The translations under genes and the position numbers were made by a program. 45,952 nt of DNA, from positions 1-45,952 of the forward strand of contig CAMLRG010000015.1 of assembly GCA_946482335.1 (NCBI GenBank), given 5' to 3'. This document shows, in pieces, positions 16,853 through 25,577 of this stretch; the stretch's first letter is position 1, and each line of letters starts with the position of its first letter. Source of the DNA: an uncultured Duganella sp. (GTDB lineage: Bacteria > Pseudomonadota > Gammaproteobacteria > Burkholderiales > Burkholderiaceae). The notes under the pieces are model-generated. The model was not told where the DNA came from, ran no database searches, and saw only the letters and a program-made list of their open reading frames with translations.

Positions 16853-16882
16853 TCACTCGAAACTTTCCTGTTATTCGAGTGA
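16853..16882 (+). promoter_or_regulatory. inverted repeat just before the molybdenum hydroxylase operon
   Basis: TCACTCGAA (16853-16861) and TTCGAGTGA (16874-16882) form a perfect 9-bp inverted repeat with a 12-nt spacer ending 7 nt before the ATG. There is no T tract, so a regulator-binding site or a translation-blocking hairpin is more likely than a terminator. It occupies the place where the ribosome site should be. Confidence 0.5.
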
Positions 16883-16889
16883 GCCTGCC

Positions 16890-17345
16890 ATGAGCTATGT
16901 ACTGACGATAAACAACAAGCGGCGCACGGTCGACGTGGAAGCCGACACGCCGCTGCTGTGGGTCCTGCGCGATGTGCTGCAGATGAACGGCACCAAGTTC
17001 GGGTGCGGTATGGCGCTGTGCGGCGCCTGCACCGTGCACCTGGATGGGCAGCCGATACGCTCCTGCCAGACGCCGGTTTCCAGCGTCGGCAAGGGCAAGA
17101 TCACCACCATCGAAGCGGTTGGCGAAACGCCGGCCGGCAAGCGTATACAGCAAGCCTGGATCGCGCACGAGGTGCCGCAGTGCGGTTATTGCCAGTCCGG
17201 CCAGATCATGAGTGCCAGCGCGCTGCTGGCCTCCAATCCCAATCCGTCGGACGCCGACATCGATGCCGCCATGTCGGGCAATATCTGTCGCTGCGGGACG
17301 TATTCGCGCATCCGCGCCGCCATCAAGACTGCCGCGAAAGGATAA
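16890..17345 (+). CDS. (2Fe-2S)-binding subunit of a molybdenum hydroxylase (isoquinoline 1-oxidoreductase alpha type)
   Basis: This 151-residue protein has both iron-sulfur clusters of the xanthine oxidase family: the plant-ferredoxin-like set [13 protein letters not shown] plus a later cysteine (RSCQTP), and the helical set CGYCQSGQ...CRCGTYSRI. It transfers electrons from the molybdenum subunit encoded 4 bp downstream. No FAD subunit is present in the window, as in two-subunit IorAB-type enzymes that pass electrons to cytochromes or other carriers. The substrate (aldehyde or N-heterocycle) is unknown. Confidence 0.92.
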   Translation: MSYVLTINNKRRTVDVEADTPLLWVLRDVLQMNGTKFGCGMALCGACTVHLDGQPIRSCQTPVSSVGKGKITTIEAVGETPAGKRIQQAWIAHEVPQCGYCQSGQIMSASALLASNPNPSDADIDAAMSGNICRCGTYSRIRAAIKTAAKG

Positions 17346-17348
17346 GCC

Positions 17349-19481
17349 ATGGATGCTCCCGTTTCGCGCCGCGTATTCCTGAAAGCCGGCCTTGGCGCCG
17401 CCGGCAGCTTCGTGCTCGGCATGCACTTGCCCGGCGTCGGCGCCACGCCGGCCGCCGCCCAGCGCACATTCACCCCCAACGCCTTCGTCACCATCGGCAG
17501 CGACGGTATCGTCACGCTCACCATGCCCTACGTTGAAATGGGGCAGGGCACCTATACCTCGATCCCGATGCTGGTGGCCGAGGAACTGGAAGTCGACCTG
17601 CCGCAGGTCCGCACCGCCCACGCGCCCCCCGCGCCGGCTTACCGCCACGGCCTGTTCGGCGTGCAGCTAACCGGCGCATCGGCCAGCATCCGCGCCGCCT
17701 GGCTGCCCATGCGCCAGGCCGGCGCCGCCGCGCGGTCGATGCTGGTGCAGGCCGCCGCGAACCGGTGGCAGGTGGACCCCGCCAGCTGCAAGGCCGCCCA
17801 CGGCGAAGTCCTGCACCCGGCCAGTGGCCGGAAACTGGCCTACGGCGCGCTGGCGGCCGATGCCGCTGCATTGCCGGTGCCGAAGGAAGTGCCACTGAAA
17901 CCCGCTGGCAGCTACACGCTGGTGGGCAAGGCCGCCAAGCGTACCGACACACCTTCGAAGGTCAACGGCAGCGCGAAGTTCGGCATCGATACCGTGCTGC
18001 CGCGCATGAAGGTGGCCGCTGTGGCAGCCTGCCCGGTGTTTGGCGGCAAGCTGGCAAAGGTCGACGACAGCAAGGCCCTGAAGGTCAAAGGCGTGCGGAA
18101 AGTGGTGAAACTGGACGACGCGGTGGCGGTGATCGCGGACCATACCGGCGCCGCCAAGAAAGGATTGGCGGCGTTGGCAATCACCTGGGACGAAGGCCCG
18201 AACGCAAGCTTCTCGAGCGCGGCGTGGGAACAGAAGCTGGTCGAAGCGGGCAAGGAGAAGGGCCTGGTGGTCCACGACGAGGGCGGCTACGCCAAGCTCG
18301 CCGCTGGCCCCGGGCGCAAGGTGGCGGCGGTGTACACCATGCCGTTCCTGGCGCACGCCACGATGGAGCCGATGAACGCTACTGCCCAAGTGACAAAGGA
18401 TGGTGCCGACATCTGGACCGGCACCCAGGCGCCCGAACGGATGCAGAAATTCGTCGCTGCGGCGCTCGGCATTCCACCGGCTTCGGTGCGCATCCATAAC
18501 CATTTGCTGGGCGGCGGTTTCGGGCGCCGGCTGGAGGTGGACATCGGCGTGCAGGCCGCCCTGGTGGCGAAGCAGGTCAACTACCCGGTGAAGGTGATCT
18601 GGAGCCGAGAGGAAGATATGCAGCACGACTACTACCGTCCGTTATGGCGCGACGAAATGGCCGCGGTGCTGGACGGCAGCGGCATGCCGCTGGGCTTCAG
18701 CCACCGCTTCGCCGGCTCGGCCATCGAGGCGCGCTATGCGCCGGAATGGATGGCCAAGGGCATCGATACCGATGCCGTGGAACAGGCGGAAGGGCCGTAC
18801 CAGATACCGGCGCGCTATGTCGAATACATGCCGGTCGAAACCAGCGTGCCGACCGGCTTCTGGCGCGGCGTGGGCCCGACCCACAATATCTTCGTGGTGG
18901 AAAGCTTCATCGACGAACTGGCCCACACGGCGGGCAAGGACCCGGTGGCGTACCGCCAGGCCCTGCTGGGCAGGAATCCACGCGCCCTGGGCGTGCTGAA
19001 CCTCGCTGCGCAGAAAGCCGGCTGGGGCAGCCGCAAGCCAGGGCCGCGCGAAGGCGTCGGCGTCTCCGTCGGCACGGCCTGGGGCAGCTATGCCGCCGCC
19101 ATCATCGAATGCGCAGTCAACGATGAAGGACAGGTCACGGTGAAACGTGTCGTCACCGCCATCGATTGCGGCCAAGCGGTGCACCCGGACGGTGTGGTGG
19201 CGCAAACCGAAAGCGGCCAGGTCTACGGCCTGACGGCCGCCTTGTACGGCAAGCTGACGGTGGAAAACGGGCGCATCGTGCAAAGCAATTTCCACGATTA
19301 CCAGCTGATGCGCATCAATGAAATGCCGCAGATGGAAACCCACCTCGTACCCAGCACCGAAGCCCCCGGGGGCATGGGCGAGCTGGGAACAGCCCTGATT
19401 GCGCCCGCCCTGGCCAACGCCGTCTTTGCCGCCACCGGCAAGCGCCTGCGCAGCCTGCCGCTGGAGGTGGGCAAAGCCTAG
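17349..19481 (+). CDS. molybdopterin-binding large subunit of a molybdenum hydroxylase (isoquinoline 1-oxidoreductase beta type)
   Basis: The 710-residue protein has a twin-arginine signal, SRRVFLKAG, so the folded complex, with the small subunit carried along, is exported to the periplasm. The family landmarks are GQGTYTSIPMLVAEEL near residue 60, GGGFGRRLEVD in the middle, RGVGPTHN, and GGMGELGTALIAPA with the putative catalytic Glu678. Together with the 2Fe-2S subunit it forms a Tat-exported hydroxylase. It is shorter than three-domain xanthine dehydrogenases, as expected for IorB. The actual substrate cannot be inferred. Confidence 0.9.
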   Translation: MDAPVSRRVFLKAGLGAAGSFVLGMHLPGVGATPAAAQRTFTPNAFVTIGSDGIVTLTMPYVEMGQGTYTSIPMLVAEELEVDLPQVRTAHAPPAPAYRHGLFGVQLTGASASIRAAWLPMRQAGAAARSMLVQAAANRWQVDPASCKAAHGEVLHPASGRKLAYGALAADAAALPVPKEVPLKPAGSYTLVGKAAKRTDTPSKVNGSAKFGIDTVLPRMKVAAVAACPVFGGKLAKVDDSKALKVKGVRKVVKLDDAVAVIADHTGAAKKGLAALAITWDEGPNASFSSAAWEQKLVEAGKEKGLVVHDEGGYAKLAAGPGRKVAAVYTMPFLAHATMEPMNATAQVTKDGADIWTGTQAPERMQKFVAAALGIPPASVRIHNHLLGGGFGRRLEVDIGVQAALVAKQVNYPVKVIWSREEDMQHDYYRPLWRDEMAAVLDGSGMPLGFSHRFAGSAIEARYAPEWMAKGIDTDAVEQAEGPYQIPARYVEYMPVETSVPTGFWRGVGPTHNIFVVESFIDELAHTAGKDPVAYRQALLGRNPRALGVLNLAAQKAGWGSRKPGPREGVGVSVGTAWGSYAAAIIECAVNDEGQVTVKRVVTAIDCGQAVHPDGVVAQTESGQVYGLTAALYGKLTVENGRIVQSNFHDYQLMRINEMPQMETHLVPSTEAPGGMGELGTALIAPALANAVFAATGKRLRSLPLEVGKA

Positions 19482-19485
19482 GCCG

Positions 19486-19491
19486 TATAAT
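19486..19491 (+). promoter_or_regulatory. TATAAT -10 element very close to the start codon
   Basis: A perfect TATAAT ends 6 nt before the ATG at 19498, so transcription would begin at or within 1-2 nt of the start codon. No ribosome site is visible. The -35 region is poor (GGAGGT at 17-bp spacing). This suggests a leaderless mRNA. Confidence 0.4.
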
Positions 19492-19497
19492 CGCCCG

Positions 19498-19995
19498 ATG
19501 GACATAGGCTTTTACCTGGCGCCGTCGCTCGCGCTGGCGGCGGCGCTCTGGCTGCTGTCGCGGCGTTACAGTTTTTTCATGCTGTTACAACTCCCGGGCA
19601 CCCTTTGCCACGAAGCCGCGCATTTCCTGGTCGGGCTGCTCACGTTTGCCCGGCCCGCTTCGCTTTCCATCGTCCCGCGCCGCGCTGCCAATGGCTGGCA
19701 GCTGGGGGAGGTCCGCCTGGCCAACGCGCGCTGGTACAACGCGGCGCCCACCGCGCTGGCGCCCTTGCTGCTGGTGCTGCTGCCCTGGTGGATCGCGGTC
19801 ATGCGCACCCGGCCGGGCTGGCATTTCACGCCGCTCGATGCCGGCCTGGCCTTCCTGATTGCGCCGCAATTCCTCGCTTGCTGGCCCTCGGCGGCGGACT
19901 GGAAGCTGGCCCTGCGTTCCTGGCCGCTGCTGGCGCTGGGCGGCGCCGCCTGGTGGCTGAAAGTTAATGGATTGGCATTCTTCAGGCTCGCTTAA
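19498..19995 (+). CDS. small integral membrane protein with HExxH motif (M50-like, uncharacterised)
   Basis: The 165-residue, very hydrophobic protein has about four helices. HEAAH (residues about 38-42) lies in or next to a membrane segment (LLQLPGTLCHEAAHFLVGLL), an arrangement seen in site-2-type intramembrane metalloproteases. A third ligand (an NxxPxxD motif in M50) is not obvious; the only nearby aspartates are around TPLDAG. It may be a degenerate or very small member, or an unrelated membrane protein. It lies 16 bp after the molybdenum hydroxylase and 107 bp before prc. Confidence 0.6.
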   Translation: MDIGFYLAPSLALAAALWLLSRRYSFFMLLQLPGTLCHEAAHFLVGLLTFARPASLSIVPRRAANGWQLGEVRLANARWYNAAPTALAPLLLVLLPWWIAVMRTRPGWHFTPLDAGLAFLIAPQFLACWPSAADWKLALRSWPLLALGGAAWWLKVNGLAFFRLA

Positions 19996-20102
19996 GCCTG
20001 CCATTATCCCCGCACTGTTACCCTTACTCCCGAAGCATGTCCTATCCTGTAGAATGGGATTAGCAGTATTTTCATGGAATTACCTACGTTCGGAGCAAGC
20101 CG

Positions 20103-22349
20103 ATGAAGAAGCACACCCTGTTGGCCACCATGTCCCTGGCACTGATGACTGCATTTGCCAGCGCAGCCCAGGCAGACAAGGCAGCAGATGTACCCGTCAA
20201 GCCTGCAGCACAGCAGACCCAGGCCGCCCTGTGGGCGTCCCGCGTGCTGTCGCGCTACCATTACAAGGCTATGCCGCTGGACGACGCGATGTCGGAGAAG
20301 ATCTTCGACCGCTACTTCAAATCGCTCGACGGCGAGAAACTGTTCTTTACCCAGGCCGACGTTGATTCCTTCAACAAGGAAAAATCCCGCCTGGATGACG
20401 CGATCACCAGCGAAAACCTGCAAACGCCTTTCGCCATTTACAACCTGTACCAGCAACGCTTCAACGACCGCATGGCATATGCCCGCGAACTGTTGAAGAC
20501 CAAGTTCGACTTCAGCCAGGACGAGAGCTACCAGTTCGACCGCGAGAAGGCCGAATGGCCGAAGTCCGAGGCCGAAGTGAAAGACCTGTGGCGCAAGCGT
20601 GTGAAGAACGACTGGCTGCGCCTGAAGCTGGCCGGCAAGGACGACAAGGCAATCCGCGAAACGCTGGACAAACGGTATGAAAACTACGTGACCCGCTCGC
20701 GCAAGCTGAATAACGAAGACGTGTTCCAGATCTTCATGAACGCTTATGCCATGTCGATCGAGCCGCACACCAACTACCTGGGCCCGCGCGCTTCGGAAAA
20801 CTTCGATATCGCCATGCGCCTGTCGCTGGAGGGGATCGGCGCGGTGCTGCAAAACCGTGACGAATACACTGTCATCCGCGAAATCGTGCCGGGCAGCCCG
20901 GCAGGACTGTCGAACAAGCTGAAGGTGGGCGACCGCATCGTCGGCGTGGCACAGGGCGATTCCGACAAGTTCACCGATGTGCTGGGCTGGCGCATTGACG
21001 ACGTGGTGCAGCAGATCCGCGGTCCGAAGGATTCCACCGTGAAGCTGCAAGTGCTGGCCGCCGATGCCGGTCCGGATGGCAAACCGTACGTGCTTTCGCT
21101 GGTGCGCAAGAAAATCAGCATGGAAGAGCAATCGGCCAAGAAATCCATCCTGGAAGTGAAGGATGGCCCCGTGAAGCGCCGGATTGGCGTGATTTCGCTG
21201 CCGACTTTCTACCAGGATTGGGATGCGCGCCGCAAAGGCGACAAGGATTACAAGAGCGCGACCCGCGACGTGGCCCGCCTGCTGCAGGAGCTGAAGAAGG
21301 ACAAGGTCGACAATGTGCTGATCGACCTGCGCAACAATGGCGGCGGTTCGCTGACCGAAGCGGTCGAACTGACCGGCCTGTTCATCGACCGGGGTCCGGT
21401 GGTGCAGCAGCGTAACGCCGAAGGCCGCGTCGAAGTGGAAGCCGACAATGTGCCAGGCCTGACCTGGGAAGGGCCGGTGGGCGTGCTGATCAACCGTGGC
21501 TCCGCCTCCGCGTCCGAAATTTTTGCCGCCGCGCTGCAAGACTATGGCCGCGGCCTGGTGATCGGTGAGCCGAGCTTCGGCAAGGGCACCGTGCAAACCT
21601 TGGTCAACCTGGACCGTTTCGGCCAGAACGAGAAATCGCGCTTCGGTGAGCTGAAGATGACGATTGCGCAATTCTTCCGCATCAACGGCGGCACCACCCA
21701 GCTGCGCGGCGTCAACCCGGACATCAAGCTGGCCTCGCTCAGCGATGCCGACAGCTTCGGCGAGTCGAGCTACGACAACGCGCTGCCGTACACCCAGATC
21801 AAGCCTGCGGTGTACATCCCGGCCGGTGAGCTGAAGGAAATCGTGCCGATGCTGGAGAAAAAGCATGAAGCACGCGTGGCCAAGGACAAGGATTACCAAT
21901 ACCTGCTGGATGACATCAATTACGTCAAAAAGCAGCGCAAGGACAACCTGATTTCGTTGAACGAGACGGTGCGCCGCAAGGAACGCGACCAGCAGGAAGC
22001 CCGCGCCAAGCTGCGTGAAGCGCGCCTGGCGGCAGGCCCCTCGCCGGACGATCCTATCCTGGTGCCGGATCCGAAAGAGGCGCTGAACAAGGCGATCGCC
22101 GCCAAGCCGGCCAATCCCCGTGCTGCGCAGCGGCAATCGAACCAGGTGCGCGGCGCCATCCGCACCGACGACGGCTTGCAAGCCGATGAGCGTTCGCTGA
22201 CGGCCGAGCTGGATGCTGAAAAAGCAGCCAAGAACGCCAAGGACGTACTGTTGAATGAGGCGGTGCACATCCTGGCCGACGAGGTGAGCGTGCTGCGCAC
22301 CGACACCCGCCTGGCCAGCCGAGTGTTGCCTTACGTCAACGACAAGTGA
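20103..22349 (+). CDS. prc: tail-specific (C-terminal processing) protease Prc, S41A family
   Basis: The 748-residue protein has a signal peptide (MKKHTLLATMSLALMTAFAS, cleavage after about AQA), giving a periplasmic enzyme. A long N-terminal helical domain is followed by a PDZ domain (about 245-335, IGAVLQNRDEYTVIREIVPG) and the S41 catalytic core. The Ser/Lys dyad is Ser469 in GSASASE and Lys494 in PSFGKGTVQ, with the same 25-residue spacing as E. coli Prc. The C-terminal about 190 residues correspond to the helical extension that packs against the core in Prc. It degrades proteins with nonpolar C termini and trims cell-wall hydrolases with help of the lipoprotein NlpI. The GTTCGGAGCAAGCCG leader contains the ribosome site, and a strong terminator follows. 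Confidence 0.94.
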   Translation: MKKHTLLATMSLALMTAFASAAQADKAADVPVKPAAQQTQAALWASRVLSRYHYKAMPLDDAMSEKIFDRYFKSLDGEKLFFTQADVDSFNKEKSRLDDAITSENLQTPFAIYNLYQQRFNDRMAYARELLKTKFDFSQDESYQFDREKAEWPKSEAEVKDLWRKRVKNDWLRLKLAGKDDKAIRETLDKRYENYVTRSRKLNNEDVFQIFMNAYAMSIEPHTNYLGPRASENFDIAMRLSLEGIGAVLQNRDEYTVIREIVPGSPAGLSNKLKVGDRIVGVAQGDSDKFTDVLGWRIDDVVQQIRGPKDSTVKLQVLAADAGPDGKPYVLSLVRKKISMEEQSAKKSILEVKDGPVKRRIGVISLPTFYQDWDARRKGDKDYKSATRDVARLLQELKKDKVDNVLIDLRNNGGGSLTEAVELTGLFIDRGPVVQQRNAEGRVEVEADNVPGLTWEGPVGVLINRGSASASEIFAAALQDYGRGLVIGEPSFGKGTVQTLVNLDRFGQNEKSRFGELKMTIAQFFRINGGTTQLRGVNPDIKLASLSDADSFGESSYDNALPYTQIKPAVYIPAGELKEIVPMLEKKHEARVAKDKDYQYLLDDINYVKKQRKDNLISLNETVRRKERDQQEARAKLREARLAAGPSPDDPILVPDPKEALNKAIAAKPANPRAAQRQSNQVRGAIRTDDGLQADERSLTAELDAEKAAKNAKDVLLNEAVHILADEVSVLRTDTRLASRVLPYVNDK

Positions 22350-22456
22350 TATTGCTGATGGTTATATCTAGTATTCCTACAATAAAGTAGACAGATATAC
22401 CGCGCCGCAGCATAATTACACCTGTCTCCTCTATTCTCCTCCAAGGAAATAGATTT

Positions 22457-22485
22457 AGCCCGCTCCCAGAGCGGGCTTTTTTTTT
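22457..22485 (+). terminator. rho-independent terminator after prc
   Basis: AGCCCGCTC (22457-22465), a CCA loop and GAGCGGGCT (22469-22477) form a perfect 9-bp stem followed by nine T residues counting the last stem base. It ends the prc transcript about 110 nt after the stop codon. Confidence 0.93.
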
Positions 22486-22490
22486 AATCG

Positions 22491-22516
22491 GGTGTCTGAC
22501 CCTTGGGTCTGACACC
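22491..22516. repeat. REP-like palindrome
   Basis: GGTGTCTGACCC (22491-22502) and GGGTCTGACACC (22505-22516) are arms of a palindrome with one central T/T mismatch and a 2-nt spacer. This kind of GTCTGAC element occurs as a dispersed intergenic repeat in many betaproteobacteria. I found no second copy in the window, so the repeat nature is from general knowledge rather than seen here. Confidence 0.45.
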
Positions 22517-22556
22517 GGTTTACCGGTTTTGGCCGGTGCGACGTTAAAATCCCTCC

Positions 22557-24821
22557 GTGCGCACTTCAATCAAACTCTCTGCCTTTAGCGCCGCAGCGCT
22601 GGCCGTTGCCGGCGCTGCCGGCTATTTCCACTATGCTCCGTCCGGCCCCGGCGTGGCGGCAAGGCTGCCTGTGCTCGTCAAGCGCGGCCCTGCGCCGACT
22701 GAACGCGCATGGCCTGCGCGGCTGGAAACACTGGTCGACGCCGGCCTGTCCGACCCCTACGGCATTGCAGTCGACAGTAAAGGCCATGTCTATTTCGCCG
22801 ATGGCGGCGACCGGAATACGGTGTCAGTGCTTGCGCCCGACGGCGCCATCACAGTGCTCGCCGGCGGCACGGAAGGCTTCCGCGACGGCCTGGGCGGGGC
22901 AGCTGCCTTCAACACCCCATCCGGCATTGCGATCGACGGGCGCGGCAATGTCTACGTGGCCGATACCGGCAACCATGCAATCCGCAAGATCGCGCCGGAC
23001 GGCACGGTGACGACGCTGGCCGGCAGCGGCACGGCAGGCTTCGCCGACGGGCAGGGCGCGCAGGCGCAGTTCAATGGCCCGGTTGGCGTGGCGGTCGATA
23101 CGCAGGGCGTGGTGTACGTCGCCGATACGTACAACGACAGGATCCGCCGCATCGCGCCGGACGGCAGCGTGAGCACGCTGGCCGGCAGCGGCCGTCCCGG
23201 CTTTGCGGACGGCCTCGGCGGCCTGGCGCAGTTCGATACGCCTTGCGGCATTGCGGTCGGCAGGGACGGCATCTACGTGGCCGATTCGCGCAACGATGCC
23301 GTGCGGCGCATCGACACCGCCGGAACGGTCGTGACGCTCGCCGTGGCGCCGGAGATGGAGAAGGAGCCTCTGTTGCGCCGTCCCATGGCCTTGGCGGTGA
23401 CGCATGACGGATTTGTCTACATTGCGGCCGTTGCGCGCGGACGCCTGCTGCAACTGGCACCGGACGGCGCCCTGGCGGGACTGCCGGACGTGGCGCGGCC
23501 AGCGGATGCCGCCACCGGCGTGGACGGCAATGTCCAGGTCTACGGTCCGCGCGGCCTTGCCCTGGCGCCCGATGGTGCGCTCGTCCTTGCCGATGGGACG
23601 GCGCAGCGTCTGCACAAGGTGGTGCGCGCATCCGCCGCCACTGCGACCAGCGCCGCCTCCGGCACCGTGGCGGTGGCCGAGGCTCAGCCAGGCGCACCGG
23701 CGGCCCACACATCCGCTACGCTGGTCGGGACCGTGCACGCCGCTGCGCCGTCGCCGGCCGTTTCCGGGGACGCACGGGCCGCAGGTGTCACGGCGGCGGC
23801 GAGTGCGGCGACTGCGGCCAGCAGCCTGATGGCCCAGCGCAGCCAGGGCGTGATGCCGTGGCCCGTGCGGCCGCAAAACCAGCCGCACGAAGTGGTTGGC
23901 CTGATGGGCGAGGTGCGGGGCAGTTATGACGGCGACAGCCGCCACCATTTCCACGCCGGGCTGGACGTGCAGGCCGACGTCGGCAGTTCGGTGCACGTGG
24001 TCGAAAAGGCCAAAGTCAGCGATCCCTTGCCCAATTGGGCCTTCGGCACCGTCTCCGAAGGCATCAACCTGGGCATCACGAGCTACATCCACATGAAGGT
24101 GGGCCGCGACCGGAAGAACAAACCGTTGGACGAGCGCTTCCAGCTCGTGCTGGACGACAAAGGCAAGCCCGAACGCATCCGGGTGCGCCGCGGCACGCGC
24201 TTCGAAGTAGGCGAACAACTGGGCGTGGTGAACCAGATGGCGCACGTCCATCTCGACCTGTTCGACCGTGGCCGCGTGGTGAACCCGCTCACGCTGCCGT
24301 TCCCCGGCCTGCGCGACACGGTAGCGCCCAGGATCCAGGGCATTGCGCTGTACGACGCCCACGACAAGCGGCTGCCGGCCAGGAAGGGCCAGCGTCTGCA
24401 GGTGCCGCGCGCATTAGGGGAAGTGAATGTGGTGGTCGATGCGTACGACCAGATGGACGGCAACCTGGCACGCCGCCGCCTGGGCCTCTACAAACTGGGC
24501 TACCAGTTGTTGCAGCCCGACGGCACACCGCTGCCGGGCTACGAACAGCCGCGCATCACGCAAACCTACGACCAGTTGCCGAAGCAGCGCGAAGCCGTCA
24601 AGATCGTTTACTCCGCCGACAGTGGCATCACGGTCTACGGCAGCAAAGCCACACGCTTCACCTATTCGCTGCTCAGCCAACTGGCGCATGGGGAAGCGAC
24701 GCCCGGCCGCTGGCGGGTGGACGGCCTGGCCCCAGGCGACTACACCTTGCGCATCTACGCAGCCGACTACGCCGGAAATGCCGCAACCGCCGGCCGCGAC
24801 CTCGCGCTGACCATCAATTAG
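22557..24821 (+). CDS. NHL-repeat beta-propeller fused to an M23-like peptidase domain
   Basis: The 754-residue protein starts at a GTG (22557). A membrane anchor or signal (about 8-26) precedes five or six NHL repeats (about 60-350), recognised by recurring PYGIAVD/GNVYVADTGNHAIRKI and DGTVTTLAGSG units. An Ala/Thr-rich linker (about 355-430) leads to a domain with the M23/LytM metal motifs HAGLD (His466, Asp470) and HVHLD (His563, His565). The last about 170 residues are beta-sandwich-like. All M23 zinc ligands seem present, so it may be an active periplasmic endopeptidase or a LytM-type activator presented by the propeller. A TAAAAT sequence ends 6 nt before the GTG and no ribosome site is seen, suggesting a leaderless message. 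It overlaps the convergent hydrolase gene by 4 bp. Confidence 0.8.
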   Translation: MRTSIKLSAFSAAALAVAGAAGYFHYAPSGPGVAARLPVLVKRGPAPTERAWPARLETLVDAGLSDPYGIAVDSKGHVYFADGGDRNTVSVLAPDGAITVLAGGTEGFRDGLGGAAAFNTPSGIAIDGRGNVYVADTGNHAIRKIAPDGTVTTLAGSGTAGFADGQGAQAQFNGPVGVAVDTQGVVYVADTYNDRIRRIAPDGSVSTLAGSGRPGFADGLGGLAQFDTPCGIAVGRDGIYVADSRNDAVRRIDTAGTVVTLAVAPEMEKEPLLRRPMALAVTHDGFVYIAAVARGRLLQLAPDGALAGLPDVARPADAATGVDGNVQVYGPRGLALAPDGALVLADGTAQRLHKVVRASAATATSAASGTVAVAEAQPGAPAAHTSATLVGTVHAAAPSPAVSGDARAAGVTAAASAATAASSLMAQRSQGVMPWPVRPQNQPHEVVGLMGEVRGSYDGDSRHHFHAGLDVQADVGSSVHVVEKAKVSDPLPNWAFGTVSEGINLGITSYIHMKVGRDRKNKPLDERFQLVLDDKGKPERIRVRRGTRFEVGEQLGVVNQMAHVHLDLFDRGRVVNPLTLPFPGLRDTVAPRIQGIALYDAHDKRLPARKGQRLQVPRALGEVNVVVDAYDQMDGNLARRRLGLYKLGYQLLQPDGTPLPGYEQPRITQTYDQLPKQREAVKIVYSADSGITVYGSKATRFTYSLLSQLAHGEATPGRWRVDGLAPGDYTLRIYAADYAGNAATAGRDLALTIN

Positions 24822-25513
24822 GCAGCCAGCTGCTGCCTGAAGAATGTGTCGGTGCGGCTGTTGGCCAGGGCAGCATCTTCAGCGTGGAAGTGGTCGCCGC
24901 CGGGGCGCACGAACGCGTGGTTGCGGCCCGGGTAGTCGTACACCGTGACGTTCGGCTTGCCCGCCAGCGCTTCCTTGATGCGGGCTTGTGCCGCCTTGTC
25001 AATGTATTCGTCTTCGTTGGCCAGGTGATAGACCATCGGGCGTTCGATGTTGGGCGCTTCGTCCAGGTATTGCTCGGTGGCGCCGCCGTAGTAAGCGACA
25101 AAGGCATCGGCATCGATACGGGCGGCAGCCAGGAAGGTCAGCAGGCCGCCGAGGCAATATCCGGTCACGCCTACCTTGCCATTCGAGCCTTCCATCGTGC
25201 GGGCGGCAGCGACGGTGGCGGCGATATCCTGGACGCCCTTGTCGCGGTCGTATGCCTGGTAAAAGGCGAAGCCCCTGGCCCAGTCGCCTTCCTTGGCTTC
25301 CGACATATCCAGTCCCGGCTCCGCGCGCCAGAACAGGTCAGGGCAAACCGCGATGAAGCCTTTGCCCGCATACGCGTTGGCGATACTGCGGATGCCGGCG
25401 TTGACGCCGAAGATCTCCTGCAGCACTACCACCACCGGATGCGGGACCGGGGTGGATGGACGGGCGACGTAACAGTTGAAGCTACCGTCGGCGACGCGGA
25501 TAGTCAGTGTCAT
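24818..25513 (-). CDS. dienelactone hydrolase family protein
   Basis: The 231-residue alpha/beta hydrolase starts at MTLTIRVADGSF (25513); the longer frame runs back into the next gene. The cysteine nucleophile Cys120 is in GYCLGG, the characteristic DLH elbow. The histidine is in the RNHAFVRPGG motif, with aspartate in the NEDEYID region. VVLQEIFGVN is the oxyanion-side motif. Family members open dienelactones of chlorocatechol degradation or act on other small esters. No ring-cleavage genes are near, so a housekeeping or unknown ester substrate is equally likely. Confidence 0.9.
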   Translation of the reverse strand: MTLTIRVADGSFNCYVARPSTPVPHPVVVVLQEIFGVNAGIRSIANAYAGKGFIAVCPDLFWRAEPGLDMSEAKEGDWARGFAFYQAYDRDKGVQDIAATVAAARTMEGSNGKVGVTGYCLGGLLTFLAAARIDADAFVAYYGGATEQYLDEAPNIERPMVYHLANEDEYIDKAAQARIKEALAGKPNVTVYDYPGRNHAFVRPGGDHFHAEDAALANSRTDTFFRQQLAA

Positions 25514-25577
25514 GGCGTTTTCCTTTGTGTTGGCGGTGGGTGGAGGTAGCCATGGTACACCGTGTCGGCGGGTTCCT

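Noticed and set aside
20004..22268. 754-codon open frame antisense to prc
   Set aside because: It has valine/leucine/glutamine-rich shadow composition and no motif; the plus-strand frame is a textbook Prc protease.
22491..22516. GTCTGAC palindrome as a CRISPR repeat unit or attenuator
   Set aside because: Only one copy is present, there is no spacer array, no T tract follows it, and the preceding terminator already ends transcription.
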